From contig JAJPHZ010000014.1 in NCBI GenBank assembly GCA_021325025.1, positions 1 through 64,000 on the forward strand: a stretch of 64,000 nt of DNA. The letters run 5' to 3'. The notes below the pieces were generated by a model, which had not been told where the DNA came from, searched no databases, and saw only the letters and a program-made list of their open reading frames with translations. The position numbers were made by a program, and so were the translations under genes. Below are positions 18,538 through 27,320 of the stretch, one piece after another; the first letter of the stretch is position 1; every line of letters begins with the position of its first letter. The stretch comes from Pseudomonadota bacterium (GTDB lineage: Bacteria > Desulfobacterota > Binatia > Binatales > Binataceae).

Positions 18538-19092
18538 ATGGCCGAGCGAATCGACCCTCAGGGTCTGGAACTTAAGGAAAAGGTGGTCCACATCAACCGG
18601 GTCGCCAAGGTCGTCAAGGGCGGCCGGCGCTTTAGCTTCAGCGCTCTGGTCGTGGCCGGCGATGGCGGCGGTCTGGTCGGTTTCGGCCTGGGCAAGGCCA
18701 ACGAAGTGCCCGAAGCGATTCGCAAGGGCGTGGAGCGCGCCAAGAAGAACCTGATCCGGGTGCCGCTACGCGAAGGTACCATCCCGCACGAAGTGCTGGG
18801 CCGCTTCGGCGCGGGCAAGGTGATGCTCAAGCCGGCGGTGGAAGGTACCGGCGTTATTGCCGCCGGCGGCGTGCGTGCGGTCGTCGAACTGGCGGGTATC
18901 CGCAACGTTCTGACCAAGCGGCTGGGCTCTTCCAACCCCCATAACCTGGTCAAGGCGACGTTCGAGGCGCTGACCGAACTGCGCAATCCCGAAGACGTTA
19001 ACCGCCTGCGCAAGGCACCCCCGGTCGCGGCGGAGTCGGCGGCCGAGCCGGCGGCGGAGGCGGCCCAGACGGCGCCTTCGCCCGCACAGTGA
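18538..19092 (+). CDS. rpsE: 30S ribosomal protein S5
   Basis: Decoding-fidelity protein at the mRNA entry channel, 184 residues. The frame is open upstream through rplR, but ATG 18538 ([20 protein letters not shown]) is the natural start. The double-stranded-RNA-binding fold with [19 protein letters not shown] and the C-terminal domain with [19 protein letters not shown] are complete. The last 25 or so residues are an Ala/Glu/Pro-rich tail absent from E. coli S5. rpmD starts 4 bases after the stop. Confidence 0.97.
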   Translation: MAERIDPQGLELKEKVVHINRVAKVVKGGRRFSFSALVVAGDGGGLVGFGLGKANEVPEAIRKGVERAKKNLIRVPLREGTIPHEVLGRFGAGKVMLKPAVEGTGVIAAGGVRAVVELAGIRNVLTKRLGSSNPHNLVKATFEALTELRNPEDVNRLRKAPPVAAESAAEPAAEAAQTAPSPAQ

Positions 19093-19096
19093 TTGG

Positions 19097-19303
19097 ATGG
19101 CTCCCATGGCTGAAGTAATTCGCATAAAGCTGGTTCGCAGCCCGATCGGCACCACGCAGCGCGTGCGCGAAACGCTGCGCGGCCTGGGGCTGACACGGGT
19201 CGGACGAGAGCGGGAATTGGTGCGCACGCCGATGGTGGAGGGGATGCTGCGCCGGGTGTCGCATCTGGTAGCCGAGTTGAAGCCCGGTGCGCGAGCCGAC
19301 TGA
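19097..19303 (+). CDS. rpmD: 50S ribosomal protein L30
   Basis: Small large-subunit protein, 68 residues from ATG 19097, or 65 from the second in-frame ATG at 19106; neither has a strong ribosome binding site and the choice is open. The family core [25 protein letters not shown] is clear and the C-terminus is slightly longer than in E. coli. It sits between rpsE and rplO as usual; a 37-base gap follows. Confidence 0.95.
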   Translation: MAPMAEVIRIKLVRSPIGTTQRVRETLRGLGLTRVGRERELVRTPMVEGMLRRVSHLVAELKPGARAD

Positions 19304-19340
19304 CGCATAATCGAAGTGGCAGGGCAAGATCAGGGAATCG

Positions 19341-19808
19341 ATGAATCTTTCAGACTTACATCCGGCTGAAGGCTCGACTCATCGCATCAAGCGCGTCGGC
19401 CGCGGAATCGGCTCGGGCCACGGCAAGACCGCCGGGCGGGGCCATAAAGGCAAAGGCTCGCGCAGCGGTGGTAACACGCCGCCCGGATACGAGGGTGGTC
19501 AGATGCCCTTGCAGCGCCGACTGCCCAAGCGCGGCTTCCGCCGCCTGCAGGCCAATGAGCGCGCCCGCGAGGAATTCTGCTGCGTCAACCTGCGGCGCCT
19601 GACAGTGTTCGAAGCGGGTGCCATGGTAGACCCGTCCGCGATGGCACAGCGGGGGCTGATTCGGGGCGGCAAGCAGGTCAAGGTATTGGGCGACGGGACG
19701 CTGAGCAGAGCATTGACCGTGCGGGCCCATGCGTTTTCCAAAAGTGCGCTGGACAAGATTGCCGCGGCGGGTGGTACCGCCGAGGTCATAGGGAGCACAG
19801 CCGCTTAA
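19341..19808 (+). CDS. rplO: 50S ribosomal protein L15
   Basis: Late-assembly large-subunit protein, 155 residues. The glycine-rich basic N-terminal arm ([21 protein letters not shown]) and the [18 protein letters not shown] block are diagnostic. The TAA stop shares its last base with the ATG of secY, so the two are probably coupled. Confidence 0.97.
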   Translation: MNLSDLHPAEGSTHRIKRVGRGIGSGHGKTAGRGHKGKGSRSGGNTPPGYEGGQMPLQRRLPKRGFRRLQANERAREEFCCVNLRRLTVFEAGAMVDPSAMAQRGLIRGGKQVKVLGDGTLSRALTVRAHAFSKSALDKIAAAGGTAEVIGSTAA

Positions 19809-21112
19809 TGATTGAAGGGTTTTCCAACGCTTCGCGCATCCCCGAACTGCGCCGCCGCCTGCTGTTCACGGCCGCGATGCTGGCGATCTATCGCATCGGG
19901 GTAGCGGTGCCGACGCCCGGCATCGACGGGCAGGCCCTGGCGTCGTTTTTCGACGCCGCGCGCAGCACCCTGTTCGGCTGGATCAACCTGTTCTCGGGCG
20001 GCGCGCTGGAGCGGTTTTCGGTCTTCGCCCTGGGCATCATGCCCTACATTTCGGTCGCCATCATCCTCGACCTGCTTAAGGTCGCCTCGCCTTATCTGGA
20101 CGAGCTTTACAAAGAGGGCGAAGCCGGGCGGCGCAAGATCACCCAATACACCCGCTACGGCACGGTGGCGCTGTCGATCGTGCAGGGTTCCATGATTGCG
20201 GTGTCGCTGGAAAAGATCCAGGCGCCGGGCGGCGGCTCGGTGGTTTACAACCCGGGCTGGTCCTTTCTTATCGTGACGGTTCTGACCCTGACCGCTGGCA
20301 CCATGTTCATCATGTGGATGGGCGAACAGATCACCGAGCGCGGGATCGGCAACGGCATTTCGCTGATCATCATGGCCGGCATCGTGGCGCGCCTGCCCAG
20401 CGCATTGGGGACCACGGTGCAGTTCGTGCAAAACGGCGAGATGAGTCTGTTCGTGCTGCTGTTCGTGCTGGTGGTGGCGATTGGCGTGACGGCGTGCATC
20501 GTCTACGTCGAGACCGCCCAGCGCCGCATCCCGGTGCAATACGCCAAGCGCGTGGTCGGGCGGCGGATTTATGGCGGTCAGACCTCGCACCTGCCGCTTA
20601 AGATCAACACCTCGGGCGTGATTCCGCCGATTTTTGCTTCGTCGATCCTGGTCTTTCCCGCGACCCTGGCCACGTTCGTGCCGGCGTTCAAGAACTACTC
20701 CGCGCTGCTGACGCCGGGCGGATGGTTTTACGACGTGATCTACGTCATCCTGATCATCTTCTTCACCTACTTCTACACGGCCGTGACGTTCAACCCGGTT
20801 GACGTGGCGGATAACCTTAAAAAATATGGCGGATTCATCCCCGGTATCCGGCCCGGACGCTACACCGCCGAGTACATCGACCGGGTGCTGTCGCGCATTA
20901 CTCTGGGCGGCGCGATTTACGTAAGTGCGGTGTGCGTGCTGCCCACGATCATGATTGAACAGTTCAACGTGCCGTTCTACTTCGGCGGTACCGCGCTGCT
21001 GATTGTCGTAGGGGTGGCGCTCGATACAATTGCCCAGATGGAAACTCATCTGCTGACGCGCAATTACGAAGGCTTTATGCGGCGCGGCCGCGTCAAGTCC
21101 AGAAAGGGGTAG
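19808..21112 (+). CDS. secY: Protein translocase channel subunit SecY
   Basis: Pore subunit of the SecYEG translocon in the inner membrane, 434 residues with ten hydrophobic segments. It starts [20 protein letters not shown]. The plug-region segment [22 protein letters not shown] and the cytoplasmic loops with [10 protein letters not shown] and [16 protein letters not shown], which bind SecA and ribosomes, are present. The ATG overlaps the rplO stop by one base; adk follows with a 4-base gap. The motor partner SecA is encoded at 57180-59849. Confidence 0.98.
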   Translation: MIEGFSNASRIPELRRRLLFTAAMLAIYRIGVAVPTPGIDGQALASFFDAARSTLFGWINLFSGGALERFSVFALGIMPYISVAIILDLLKVASPYLDELYKEGEAGRRKITQYTRYGTVALSIVQGSMIAVSLEKIQAPGGGSVVYNPGWSFLIVTVLTLTAGTMFIMWMGEQITERGIGNGISLIIMAGIVARLPSALGTTVQFVQNGEMSLFVLLFVLVVAIGVTACIVYVETAQRRIPVQYAKRVVGRRIYGGQTSHLPLKINTSGVIPPIFASSILVFPATLATFVPAFKNYSALLTPGGWFYDVIYVILIIFFTYFYTAVTFNPVDVADNLKKYGGFIPGIRPGRYTAEYIDRVLSRITLGGAIYVSAVCVLPTIMIEQFNVPFYFGGTALLIVVGVALDTIAQMETHLLTRNYEGFMRRGRVKSRKG

Positions 21113-21116
21113 GGGC

Positions 21117-21776
21117 GTGCGGCTGGTATTGCTAGGTCCTCCGGGAGCGGGCAAGGGAACGCAAGCCAAGCAGCTTCAGGAGGAGCTGAAGATTCCGCAG
21201 ATAGCCAGCGGCGACCTGCTGCGCCTGGCGGTGCGCAACAAAACCCCGCTTGGCCTGCAGGCCAAGCGCTTCATGGATCAGGGCGCCCTGGTGCCCGACG
21301 ACCTGGTGCTCAAGCTCATCGAGGAGCGTCTAGGCGAACCGGATGCCGCCAGGGGCTTCATTCTGGACGGCTTTCCGCGCACGCTGGCGCAGGCTGAGGC
21401 GCTGCGTGAGATGCTCGAGCGCAACCATCAGTCGATCGACCTGGTGCTGGCGTTGGTGGTGCCCGACCAGGAAATTATCAAGCGGATTTCGGGGCGGCGC
21501 ACGTGCAAGGATTGCGGCGCGATGTATCACACGATCTTCGACCCACCGCGCAACGTGGGCTTGTGCAACAAGTGCAACGGCGAACTTTACCAGCGCGACG
21601 ACGACGCCGAGGATACCGTCAAGATGCGGCTTGAGGTCTATGAAACCCAGACCCGGCCGCTGCTCAACTATTACCAGGACCGGGGTCTTCTCAGGCGAAT
21701 AGATGGTGTAGGATCATTGGATGATGTCCGCCGCCGGATCGAAGCGGCGGTCAAGGAGGACGGCAAGAAGGCGTGA
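21117..21776 (+). CDS. adk: Adenylate kinase, zinc-LID form
   Basis: Converts ATP and AMP to two ADP in the cytoplasm, 219 residues (long form). Start is GTG at 21117 after GGGGTAGGGG. The P-loop is GPPGAGKGT at residues 7-15, and the NMP-binding and DGFPRT segments are present. The LID carries C-x2-C...C-x2-C (RTCKDCGAMYH ... LCNKCNG), a zinc-binding lid. It is followed by map with a 4-base GTGA overlap. Confidence 0.97.
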   Translation: MRLVLLGPPGAGKGTQAKQLQEELKIPQIASGDLLRLAVRNKTPLGLQAKRFMDQGALVPDDLVLKLIEERLGEPDAARGFILDGFPRTLAQAEALREMLERNHQSIDLVLALVVPDQEIIKRISGRRTCKDCGAMYHTIFDPPRNVGLCNKCNGELYQRDDDAEDTVKMRLEVYETQTRPLLNYYQDRGLLRRIDGVGSLDDVRRRIEAAVKEDGKKA

Positions 21777-22540
21777 TCCTGCTCAAGAGCCCCGAGGAGT
21801 TGGCCGTGATGCGCATCGCCAGCCGCATTGTCGCGGAAATCCTGGCCGAATTGCGCAAGCTGGTCGCGCCGGGCGTGACCACGGACGAACTCGACGCGGT
21901 GGCCGAACGCCTGACCCTTGAGGCCGGCGCCCGACCGGCGTTCAAAGGCTACCGGCCGCGCGGGGTGACATATCCGAAGACGTTGTGCGTGTCGATCAAC
22001 GAGGAGATTGTGCACGGCATCCCTTCGGCGCGCAAAATCAAGTCCGGTGACATTGTTAGCCTGGACTTTGGCGTGGTGTATGATGGATTTTTCGGCGATG
22101 CCGCGATTACGGTCCCGGTCGGCAAGGTCTCGGGGCGTGCGCTTAGGCTGATGGAGGTGACACGTAACTCGCTGTACGCCGGGATCGAGCAGATGCGGGT
22201 GGGCAAGCGCATGAGCGACGTTTCATGCGCGGTGCAGAGGACCGCGGAGAGCGCGGGCTTTTCGGTAGTGGAGGATTTCGCCGGACATGGCATCGGGCGC
22301 AGTCTGCATGAGGACCCGCAGGTGCCGAACTATTTTTCGCGCGGGATGCCCAATCCGCGGCTGCAGGCCGGGATGGTGTTGGCCATCGAACCGATGGTCA
22401 ATGAGGGCACGGCGCGGCTTAAGATTTTGGATGACGGCTGGACGGCGGTCACCGCGGACGGCAAGCTCTCGGCGCATTTCGAGCATTCCGTCGCGATTAC
22501 CGAAAATGGACCGGAAATCTTAACTGAATTAAATGTCTAA
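21773..22540 (+). CDS. map: Type I methionine aminopeptidase
   Basis: Removes the initiator methionine from new proteins in the cytoplasm, 255 residues. Start is GTG at 21773, overlapping the adk stop. The five metal ligands are visible in order: D and D in [18 protein letters not shown] in [13 protein letters not shown] in EPMVNEG and E in HSVAITE. There is no N-terminal zinc-finger extension, so it is the plain type Ia form. It overlaps infA by 8 bases. Confidence 0.97.
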   Translation: MILLKSPEELAVMRIASRIVAEILAELRKLVAPGVTTDELDAVAERLTLEAGARPAFKGYRPRGVTYPKTLCVSINEEIVHGIPSARKIKSGDIVSLDFGVVYDGFFGDAAITVPVGKVSGRALRLMEVTRNSLYAGIEQMRVGKRMSDVSCAVQRTAESAGFSVVEDFAGHGIGRSLHEDPQVPNYFSRGMPNPRLQAGMVLAIEPMVNEGTARLKILDDGWTAVTADGKLSAHFEHSVAITENGPEILTELNV

Positions 22541-22751
22541 GGGCGACGCAATCGAAGTGACCGGCACGGTGCTTGAGGCCTTGCCGAACGCGATGTTCCG
22601 GGTCTCGCTGGAAAACGGCCATCGTGTGCTGGCTCATATTTCCGGCAAGATGCGCATGCACTACATCAAGATTCTGCCCGGCGACAAGGTTACCGTGGAA
22701 CTGTCGCCTTACGACCTGACGCGCGGCAGGATCACCTACCGCATGCGCTAG
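22533..22751 (+). CDS. infA: Translation initiation factor IF-1
   Basis: 72-residue S1/OB-fold protein that binds the ribosomal A site during initiation. It begins [24 protein letters not shown] and ends [13 protein letters not shown], the standard length and ends. Its start overlaps the map stop by 8 bases and it is followed 18 bases later by rpmJ. Confidence 0.98.
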   Translation: MSKGDAIEVTGTVLEALPNAMFRVSLENGHRVLAHISGKMRMHYIKILPGDKVTVELSPYDLTRGRITYRMR

Positions 22752-22769
22752 CGATCGAGGCGGGGAACT

Positions 22770-22883
22770 ATGAAGGTCCGGGCATCAATCAAACGAATCT
22801 GCAAGAACTGCAAGGTCGTGCGCCGCCAGGGAGTGGTGCGAATTATCTGCTCCAATCCCCGGCACAAGCAGCGTCAGGGTTAG
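22770..22883 (+). CDS. rpmJ: 50S ribosomal protein L36, zinc form
   Basis: Smallest large-subunit protein, 37 residues. ATG 22770 follows GGCGGGGAACT. The translation starts [17 protein letters not shown] and ends NPRHKQRQG. Zinc ligands are the C-x2-C at C11/C14, C27 and H32 (C-x4-H), the C+ paralogue. It lies between infA and rpsM as in most bacteria. Confidence 0.96.
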   Translation: MKVRASIKRICKNCKVVRRQGVVRIICSNPRHKQRQG

Positions 22884-22896
22884 GAGGGCCTCACGG

Positions 22897-23277
22897 ATGC
22901 GAGTTGCGGGTGTTGAATTGCCCAAGGCCAAGCGCCTGGAAGTGGCGCTGACCTACATCTACGGGATCGGGCCCAGTTCGGCACGCAAAATTCTGGCCGA
23001 CGCGCGGGTCGATCCGGGCAAGAAGACCGACCAGGTGACCGATGAGGAGCAGGTCCGGATCCGCCAGATTATCGACAATTCCTACAAGGTCGAAGGCGAC
23101 CTGCGCCGCGAGGTGCAGCAGGCGGTCAAGCGGCTGATGGACTTGGGATGCTACCGCGGCCTGCGCCATCGGCGCGGCCTGCCGGTGCGCGGTCAGCGCA
23201 CCCACACCAACGCGCGCACCCGCAAGGGACCGCGCAAGATCGTGGCCGGCAAGAAAGCTCCGCCGCCCAAGGGCTAG
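22897..23277 (+). CDS. rpsM: 30S ribosomal protein S13
   Basis: Head protein that contacts the P-site tRNA and bridges to the large subunit, 126 residues. It begins [20 protein letters not shown], with [13 protein letters not shown] (helix-hairpin-helix) and the basic [22 protein letters not shown] tail. A GGAGGG element precedes the ATG. First gene of the alpha operon; a 49-base gap separates it from rpsK. Confidence 0.97.
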   Translation: MRVAGVELPKAKRLEVALTYIYGIGPSSARKILADARVDPGKKTDQVTDEEQVRIRQIIDNSYKVEGDLRREVQQAVKRLMDLGCYRGLRHRRGLPVRGQRTHTNARTRKGPRKIVAGKKAPPPKG

Positions 23278-23326
23278 TCGCATCCACGGGCGTACGGTGC
23301 AAGGTCTAAACTTCGAGCGAGATTAG

Positions 23327-23773
23327 ATGGCAGAAGAAGGCAAGAAGACAAAGGAACCTGCCAAGGTGCCGGCGGCTGAAGGCGCCGCACCGGCGGCAGC
23401 GCCCCGGCGGCGCAAAGTCCGGCGCAGCGTGCCCGAAGGCGTGGCCCACATTCACGCTACCTTCAACAACACCCTGGTGACGATTACCGACCCCCAGGGT
23501 ATGGTGGTCGCGTGGTCGAGCGCCGGTGCGGTCGGTTTCAAGGGCTCGCGCAAGGGCACGCCCTTTGCCGCCCAGATGGCGGCGGACGCGGCGGCGCGCA
23601 AGGCGGCCGACGTTGGGATGCGCAGCGTGACCGTGTACGTCAAGGGTCCGGGCGGCGGCCGCGAGTCGGCAGTGCGGGCGTTGCAGGGCGCCGGGCTCAA
23701 TGTCAGCTCGATCAAGGACGTGACACCCATTCCGCATAACGGATGCCGGCCGCCCAAACGGCGGCGGGTGTAG
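23327..23773 (+). CDS. rpsK: 30S ribosomal protein S11 with N-terminal extension
   Basis: Platform protein next to the E-site mRNA, 148 residues against about 129 in E. coli. The first 30 or so residues form a Lys/Ala/Pro/Glu-rich tail ([19 protein letters not shown] and onward) before the usual start [20 protein letters not shown]. The core, including [22 protein letters not shown] at the end, is complete. The extension resembles the one on L5 in composition. rpsD follows after 27 bases. Confidence 0.97.
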   Translation: MAEEGKKTKEPAKVPAAEGAAPAAAPRRRKVRRSVPEGVAHIHATFNNTLVTITDPQGMVVAWSSAGAVGFKGSRKGTPFAAQMAADAAARKAADVGMRSVTVYVKGPGGGRESAVRALQGAGLNVSSIKDVTPIPHNGCRPPKRRRV

Positions 23774-23800
23774 TTTTCGCAAGGCGGCGAAAGGGATTAC

Positions 23801-24427
23801 ATGGCAAGATATCTCGGTCCCGTGTGCAGGATGTGCCGGCGCGAGGGACTCAAGCTGTTTTTGAAGGGTGAGCGTTGCTACACCGACAAGTGCGCGATCG
23901 AGCGGCGCAACTATCCGCCCGGCGCGCACGGCCAGGGGCGCGCGCGCTTTTCGGAATTTTCTATCCGGCTGCGCGAAAAGCAGAAGGTCAAGCGCATTTA
24001 TCGCCTGCTGGAGACGGAGTTCGCCCATTATTTCGACCTGGCCGAGCGCATGCCCGGGATCACCGGTGAAAACCTGCTGGTGCTGCTGGAGCGGCGGCTG
24101 GACAACGTCGCCTACCGGCTGGGCTTTGCCAACTCGCGCTCCCAGGCCCGCCAACTGGTCCGTCACGGCCATATCGCGGTCAACGGCAAGGTGGTCAACC
24201 TGCCTTCCTACCTGGTCGCGGTGGGTCAGGAGGTGAGCGTGGCCGAGGGCAGCCGCCAGGTTAAGACTATCACCGAGGCGATCGAGCTTTCGCAGCGGCG
24301 CGGCACCCCACCCTGGATCGCGCTGGAGCGCGAGCAGTTCAAGGGCTCCCTGCGCACGCTGCCGGCGCGCGCCGATATCACCATCCCGATCAGCGAAAAG
24401 CTGATTGTCGAACATTATTCCAAATAG
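23801..24427 (+). CDS. rpsD: 30S ribosomal protein S4, zinc form
   Basis: Primary 16S rRNA binder and fidelity protein, 208 residues. The N-terminal zinc site is C9, C12, C26 and C31 ([18 protein letters not shown] ... KC). The S4 RNA-binding domain starts near [20 protein letters not shown]. In E. coli and B. subtilis S4 is an mRNA-binding autorepressor; here a hairpin lies downstream of it, before rpoA. The frame of the next gene is open through the end of rpsD, but rpoA itself starts 64 bases later. Confidence 0.97.
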   Translation: MARYLGPVCRMCRREGLKLFLKGERCYTDKCAIERRNYPPGAHGQGRARFSEFSIRLREKQKVKRIYRLLETEFAHYFDLAERMPGITGENLLVLLERRLDNVAYRLGFANSRSQARQLVRHGHIAVNGKVVNLPSYLVAVGQEVSVAEGSRQVKTITEAIELSQRRGTPPWIALEREQFKGSLRTLPARADITIPISEKLIVEHYSK

Positions 24428-24450
24428 GAGATCCGGCGTAGAAGCTAAAA

Positions 24451-24477
24451 GGAGGGTGCGCGCGGCGTGCGCCCTCC
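24451..24477 (+). promoter_or_regulatory. 11-bp hairpin in the rpsD-rpoA gap that sequesters a GGAGGG element
   Basis: Arms 24451-24461 and 24467-24477 pair over 11 positions (nine Watson-Crick, two G-U) around a 5-base GCGGC loop. The left arm contains GGAGGG, the only strong Shine-Dalgarno-like sequence before rpoA, and it is 40 bases from the rpoA ATG. No T run follows, so it is not a simple terminator. It could be an RNA-processing site, an attenuator of rpoA translation or a protein-binding site. Confidence 0.6.
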
Positions 24478-24491
24478 AAGTCGAGAAACAG

Positions 24492-25523
24492 ATGCAAAAG
24501 GACTGGCGCAATTTAATCAAACCCAAGGCGATCGAGTTCGACGAAAAGGAAGTCACGTCGACCTACGGGCGCTTTATCGGTGAACCGTTCGAACGCGGCT
24601 ACGGTATCACGATCGGCAACGCCCTGCGGCGCATCCTGCTCTCCTCGCTGCCCGGCTATGCCATCGTCGCGGTCCGTATCCAGGGCGTGCTTCACGAATT
24701 CTCGACCATCCCGGGCGTCAAAGAGGACGTCACCGACATCATCCTCAACCTCAAGGAAGTGCGCCTGCGTTTGCATGAGGGCGAGCAGATCACCGCCACA
24801 CTGAAAGCCACGGGCGAGGGCGTAGTGTACGCGCGCGACATCACCGGCGGCCCCAACCTGGAAATCCTTACGCCGGACCAGCATATCGCGACCCTGGATA
24901 AGGGCGCAGTGCTCGACATGGAGCTGGTGATCAGGGAGGGGCGCGGGTACGTACCCGCCGAGCGCAGCGAAGACGAGGAAGAGCCGGTCGGAACCATTCG
25001 TCTGGACGCCGTCTACTCGCCGATTAAGAAAGTCAACTTCGTAGTTACCAACGCGCGCGTCGGCCAGCGCACCGACTATGACCGCCTGGCGCTGGAGATC
25101 TGGACCGATGGCTCGATTGCGCCGCGCGACGCGCTGACCTATGCGGCGCGGGTGATGCGCGACCAGATGGGCATCTTCGCCGGCGCCGAAGAGGAAGCCG
25201 CCGCGCCCGCCGCGGGCGAGCGGATCGAGCGTCAGATCGAGCCGCTTAATGAAAATCTGTTCCGCCCGGTCGAGGGCCTGCCGATTTCGGTGCGCGCTTT
25301 CAACGGGCTGCAGAACGCCGATATCAAGTACGTCGGCGAACTGGTGCAGCGCACCGAGCAGGACATGCTGAAGATCAAGAATTTCGGCCGCAAGTCGCTG
25401 ACCGAAATCAAGGAGGTCCTGGCCGATATGGGCCTGTCGCTGGGCATGCGGCTGGAAAACCTGCCCTCGCGCAGCGAACTCGACCGCCTGCGCGAAGAGC
25501 AGGAGCGGCGCGAGTCGGCCTGA
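24492..25523 (+). CDS. rpoA: DNA-directed RNA polymerase alpha subunit
   Basis: Assembly scaffold of RNA polymerase, 343 residues. The frame is open from 24405, but homology and the natural N-terminus (MQKDWRNLIKPKAIEFDEKE) start at ATG 24492. The N-terminal dimerisation domain has the signature FERGYGITIGNALRRILLSS near residue 35. The C-terminal domain, which binds UP elements and activators, includes RAFNGLQNADIKYVGELVQR and FGRKSLTEIKEVLADMGLSLGM. Ribosome binding is weak near the ATG; the only GGAGG nearby is inside the upstream hairpin. rplQ follows 24 bases after the stop. Confidence 0.98.
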   Translation: MQKDWRNLIKPKAIEFDEKEVTSTYGRFIGEPFERGYGITIGNALRRILLSSLPGYAIVAVRIQGVLHEFSTIPGVKEDVTDIILNLKEVRLRLHEGEQITATLKATGEGVVYARDITGGPNLEILTPDQHIATLDKGAVLDMELVIREGRGYVPAERSEDEEEPVGTIRLDAVYSPIKKVNFVVTNARVGQRTDYDRLALEIWTDGSIAPRDALTYAARVMRDQMGIFAGAEEEAAAPAAGERIERQIEPLNENLFRPVEGLPISVRAFNGLQNADIKYVGELVQRTEQDMLKIKNFGRKSLTEIKEVLADMGLSLGMRLENLPSRSELDRLREEQERRESA

Positions 25524-25547
25524 GCCGGGTCCGGGAGATAGCCTTAC

Positions 25548-25970
25548 ATGCGCCACCTCAATTCAGGCCGCAAACTCAACCGCACGGCAGCCCATCGCAA
25601 GGCCCTGTTCCGCAACATGGTCCTAAACCTCATCCGTCACGGCCGCATCCTGACCACCGACGCCAAGGCCAAGGAGCTGCGCCGCTACGCTGACCACATG
25701 GTGACACTGGGCAAAAGGGGCGATTTGGCGGCGCGCCGCATGGCGTTCGCCTTCATGCAGTCGCGCGACGCTGTCAAGAAGCTGTTTGACGAAATCGCGC
25801 CGCAGTTCAAGGACCGTCCCGGCGGTTATACCCGCGTGGTCAAGTTCGAACGCCGCCGCGGCGACGCCGCTCCGCTGTCGGTCATCGAATTCACCGGCAC
25901 GTCCGATACCGTCCAGAAGAAGCCCCGGAAGAAGTCGGCGAAGAAGGAGAGAGCAGCGGCCTCTGCCTGA
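25548..25970 (+). CDS. rplQ: 50S ribosomal protein L17
   Basis: Tunnel-exit protein, 140 residues. It begins [24 protein letters not shown] and has the [24 protein letters not shown] core. The tail is Lys/Ala-rich and slightly longer than in E. coli. It is the last gene of the ribosomal cluster; a long hairpin 32 bases after its stop probably ends the transcript. Confidence 0.98.
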   Translation: MRHLNSGRKLNRTAAHRKALFRNMVLNLIRHGRILTTDAKAKELRRYADHMVTLGKRGDLAARRMAFAFMQSRDAVKKLFDEIAPQFKDRPGGYTRVVKFERRRGDAAPLSVIEFTGTSDTVQKKPRKKSAKKERAAASA

Positions 25971-26001
25971 GCGTTTCTCTCATCTGCAGCCTTCAAACAC
26001 G

Positions 26002-26068
26002 AGCGGCACAGACGCCTGCGGTAGGGATGTCCTCCGCTCCGGCATTTGTGCCGCTTGCCTTTTGTCTT
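26002..26068 (+). terminator. Long hairpin ending the ribosomal protein cluster
   Basis: Outer arms AGCGGCACA (26002-26010) and TGTGCCGCT (26047-26055) are exact complements. Inside them GCC/GGC, GCGG/CCGC and AGG/CCT also pair, giving about 19 base pairs with small internal mismatches around a GATGT loop. A T-rich stretch (TGCCTTTTGTCTT) follows. This is the best candidate terminator for the alpha operon. The rest of 26069-26213 shows no gene. Confidence 0.6.
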
Positions 26069-26213
26069 CGCCTCCCAGGGTATCGCCGGAAAATGCAGCC
26101 GGCGCCGGCCTCTCATTTCGATGGTATCCGGCCTTTGCGCGGAGCGCGTCTGCGCCTTTAACTCAAGGAAAGTCTGCTTGGCCGATAGGCGGATTGCCGG
26201 CCGCTCCCGGGGT

Positions 26214-26252
26214 TTGACAAAACCCTGCAGCGGTTGTTAGTGGTCGTTCACT
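26214..26252 (+). promoter_or_regulatory. Candidate promoter with TetR-type operator
   Basis: A consensus -35 TTGACA lies at 26214-26219. A palindrome AGTGGTCGTTCACT (AGTG-N6-CACT with a central CG) lies at 26239-26252, where the -10 box would be expected, and 5 bases before the TetR-family ATG. Position and symmetry fit an autoregulatory TetR operator that blocks RNA polymerase. The -10 match itself is poor. Confidence 0.5.
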
Positions 26253-26257
26253 CGCGG

Positions 26258-26836
26258 ATGCAGACGCTTGAGCGCAAGCCTAATACCAAGCGGCCGGTCA
26301 TAGTCCGGGCGGCAACCGCCTTGTTTGCTCATCGCGGTCTCGACCGTACCAGCATGCGCGAGATAGCCGACGCGGCGGGAGTGCGTGAAGCGGCCATTTA
26401 CCGTCACTTTACCGGCAAGGAGGAGCTGGCTCGGGACATTTTTCTGAGCTGGTACGGATGGCACAGCGCCGAACTGCAACGAATTGTGAACGGCCCGGGC
26501 AGCGCCCGGGAGCGATTGCGCAAAATCGTTGCTCATGAGTTTTCGGCGGCGACTCGACACAGCGAGGCGTTTATATATTTCTGCGAGAACGAAGCCCGCT
26601 TCGTGCGTGATCTGCCCGGCGCGATGATGAGCGTGCGAAAAATCCTGGCAGCGTTCATCAAGGCCGGGCAAGACCAGGGCGAGGTGAGGCCGGCAAGCGC
26701 TGGGCTGCTGGCAGACATGCTGAGCGGCGCGCTTTGCGCAGTTGCCTTGGCGTGGCTTGGGACGGGGCGGCGAAAGAAGCTGAGCGCGCAAGTCGACGAA
26801 GTCCTCGACGCATGCTGGCGGATGATCGCGGCATAA
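26258..26836 (+). CDS. TetR/AcrR-family transcriptional regulator
   Basis: DNA-binding repressor, 192 residues from ATG 26258 (TTG 26234 and GTG 26240 are alternative in-frame starts, and no start has a good ribosome binding site). The N-terminal helix-turn-helix spans about residues 10-55, with ALFAHRGLDRTSMREIADAA followed by GVREAAIYRHFTGKEELARD, the TetR signature. The C-terminal ligand domain is not assignable. A palindromic candidate operator overlaps its own promoter, suggesting autoregulation. A SnoaL-like gene follows 20 bases later and is probably cotranscribed and controlled by the same signal. Confidence 0.9.
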   Translation: MQTLERKPNTKRPVIVRAATALFAHRGLDRTSMREIADAAGVREAAIYRHFTGKEELARDIFLSWYGWHSAELQRIVNGPGSARERLRKIVAHEFSAATRHSEAFIYFCENEARFVRDLPGAMMSVRKILAAFIKAGQDQGEVRPASAGLLADMLSGALCAVALAWLGTGRRKKLSAQVDEVLDACWRMIAA

Positions 26837-26856
26837 TTGAAAAGGGAGGCAGGAAA

Positions 26857-27219
26857 ATGACTCCAGAAGAGGAATTGATTCGGCGCTACTTCGACGCTTT
26901 CAATCGCCACGATATCGAAGGAGTGATGGCCTGCTTTCACGACGAACCGATGCTGGTCCGCGCGGACGGCAAACGGTTAATCGGACGCCAAGAGGTGCGG
27001 CGTTCGTACGAAAACGAGTTCGCCATGTCTCCCGACGTGCAGTGCGACCTGCGCCTGTGTACCGGCAACAGCGGCCATGGAGTCGCCGAGTCGTTAGCCC
27101 GCGGGACCCGGGCAAAGGACGGGATGGTTTTCGAGGCGATCGGCGCTGAAGTGATGGAAATCGCGGACGGGAAAATCAAGGAAATCCGCGATTACCATCG
27201 CGCGGCCAAAACCGGTTAG
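26857..27219 (+). CDS. SnoaL-like (NTF2-fold) small protein
   Basis: 120 residues; ATG 26857 follows AAAGGGAGG. The sequence has the nuclear transport factor 2/SnoaL pattern: an N-terminal helix EEELIRRYFDAFNRHDIEGVMACF, then HDEPMLVRADGKRLIGRQEVRRSY, and the closing strand EVMEIADGKIKEIRDYHR. Members include polyketide cyclases, ketosteroid isomerase-like enzymes and proteins of unknown function; the substrate cannot be told. It lies 20 bases after the TetR gene and is probably its target. Confidence 0.8.
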   Translation: MTPEEELIRRYFDAFNRHDIEGVMACFHDEPMLVRADGKRLIGRQEVRRSYENEFAMSPDVQCDLRLCTGNSGHGVAESLARGTRAKDGMVFEAIGAEVMEIADGKIKEIRDYHRAAKTG

Positions 27220-27320
27220 GCAGGGCGGGCGTTTTTGGCGGCTTGCCGGGGAGGGGACGATCTGGCCGGCTTCAGGTCTTCTGGATCCGGGTCGGCAGTG
27301 CGTCCTGACGGAGCAAGCCG

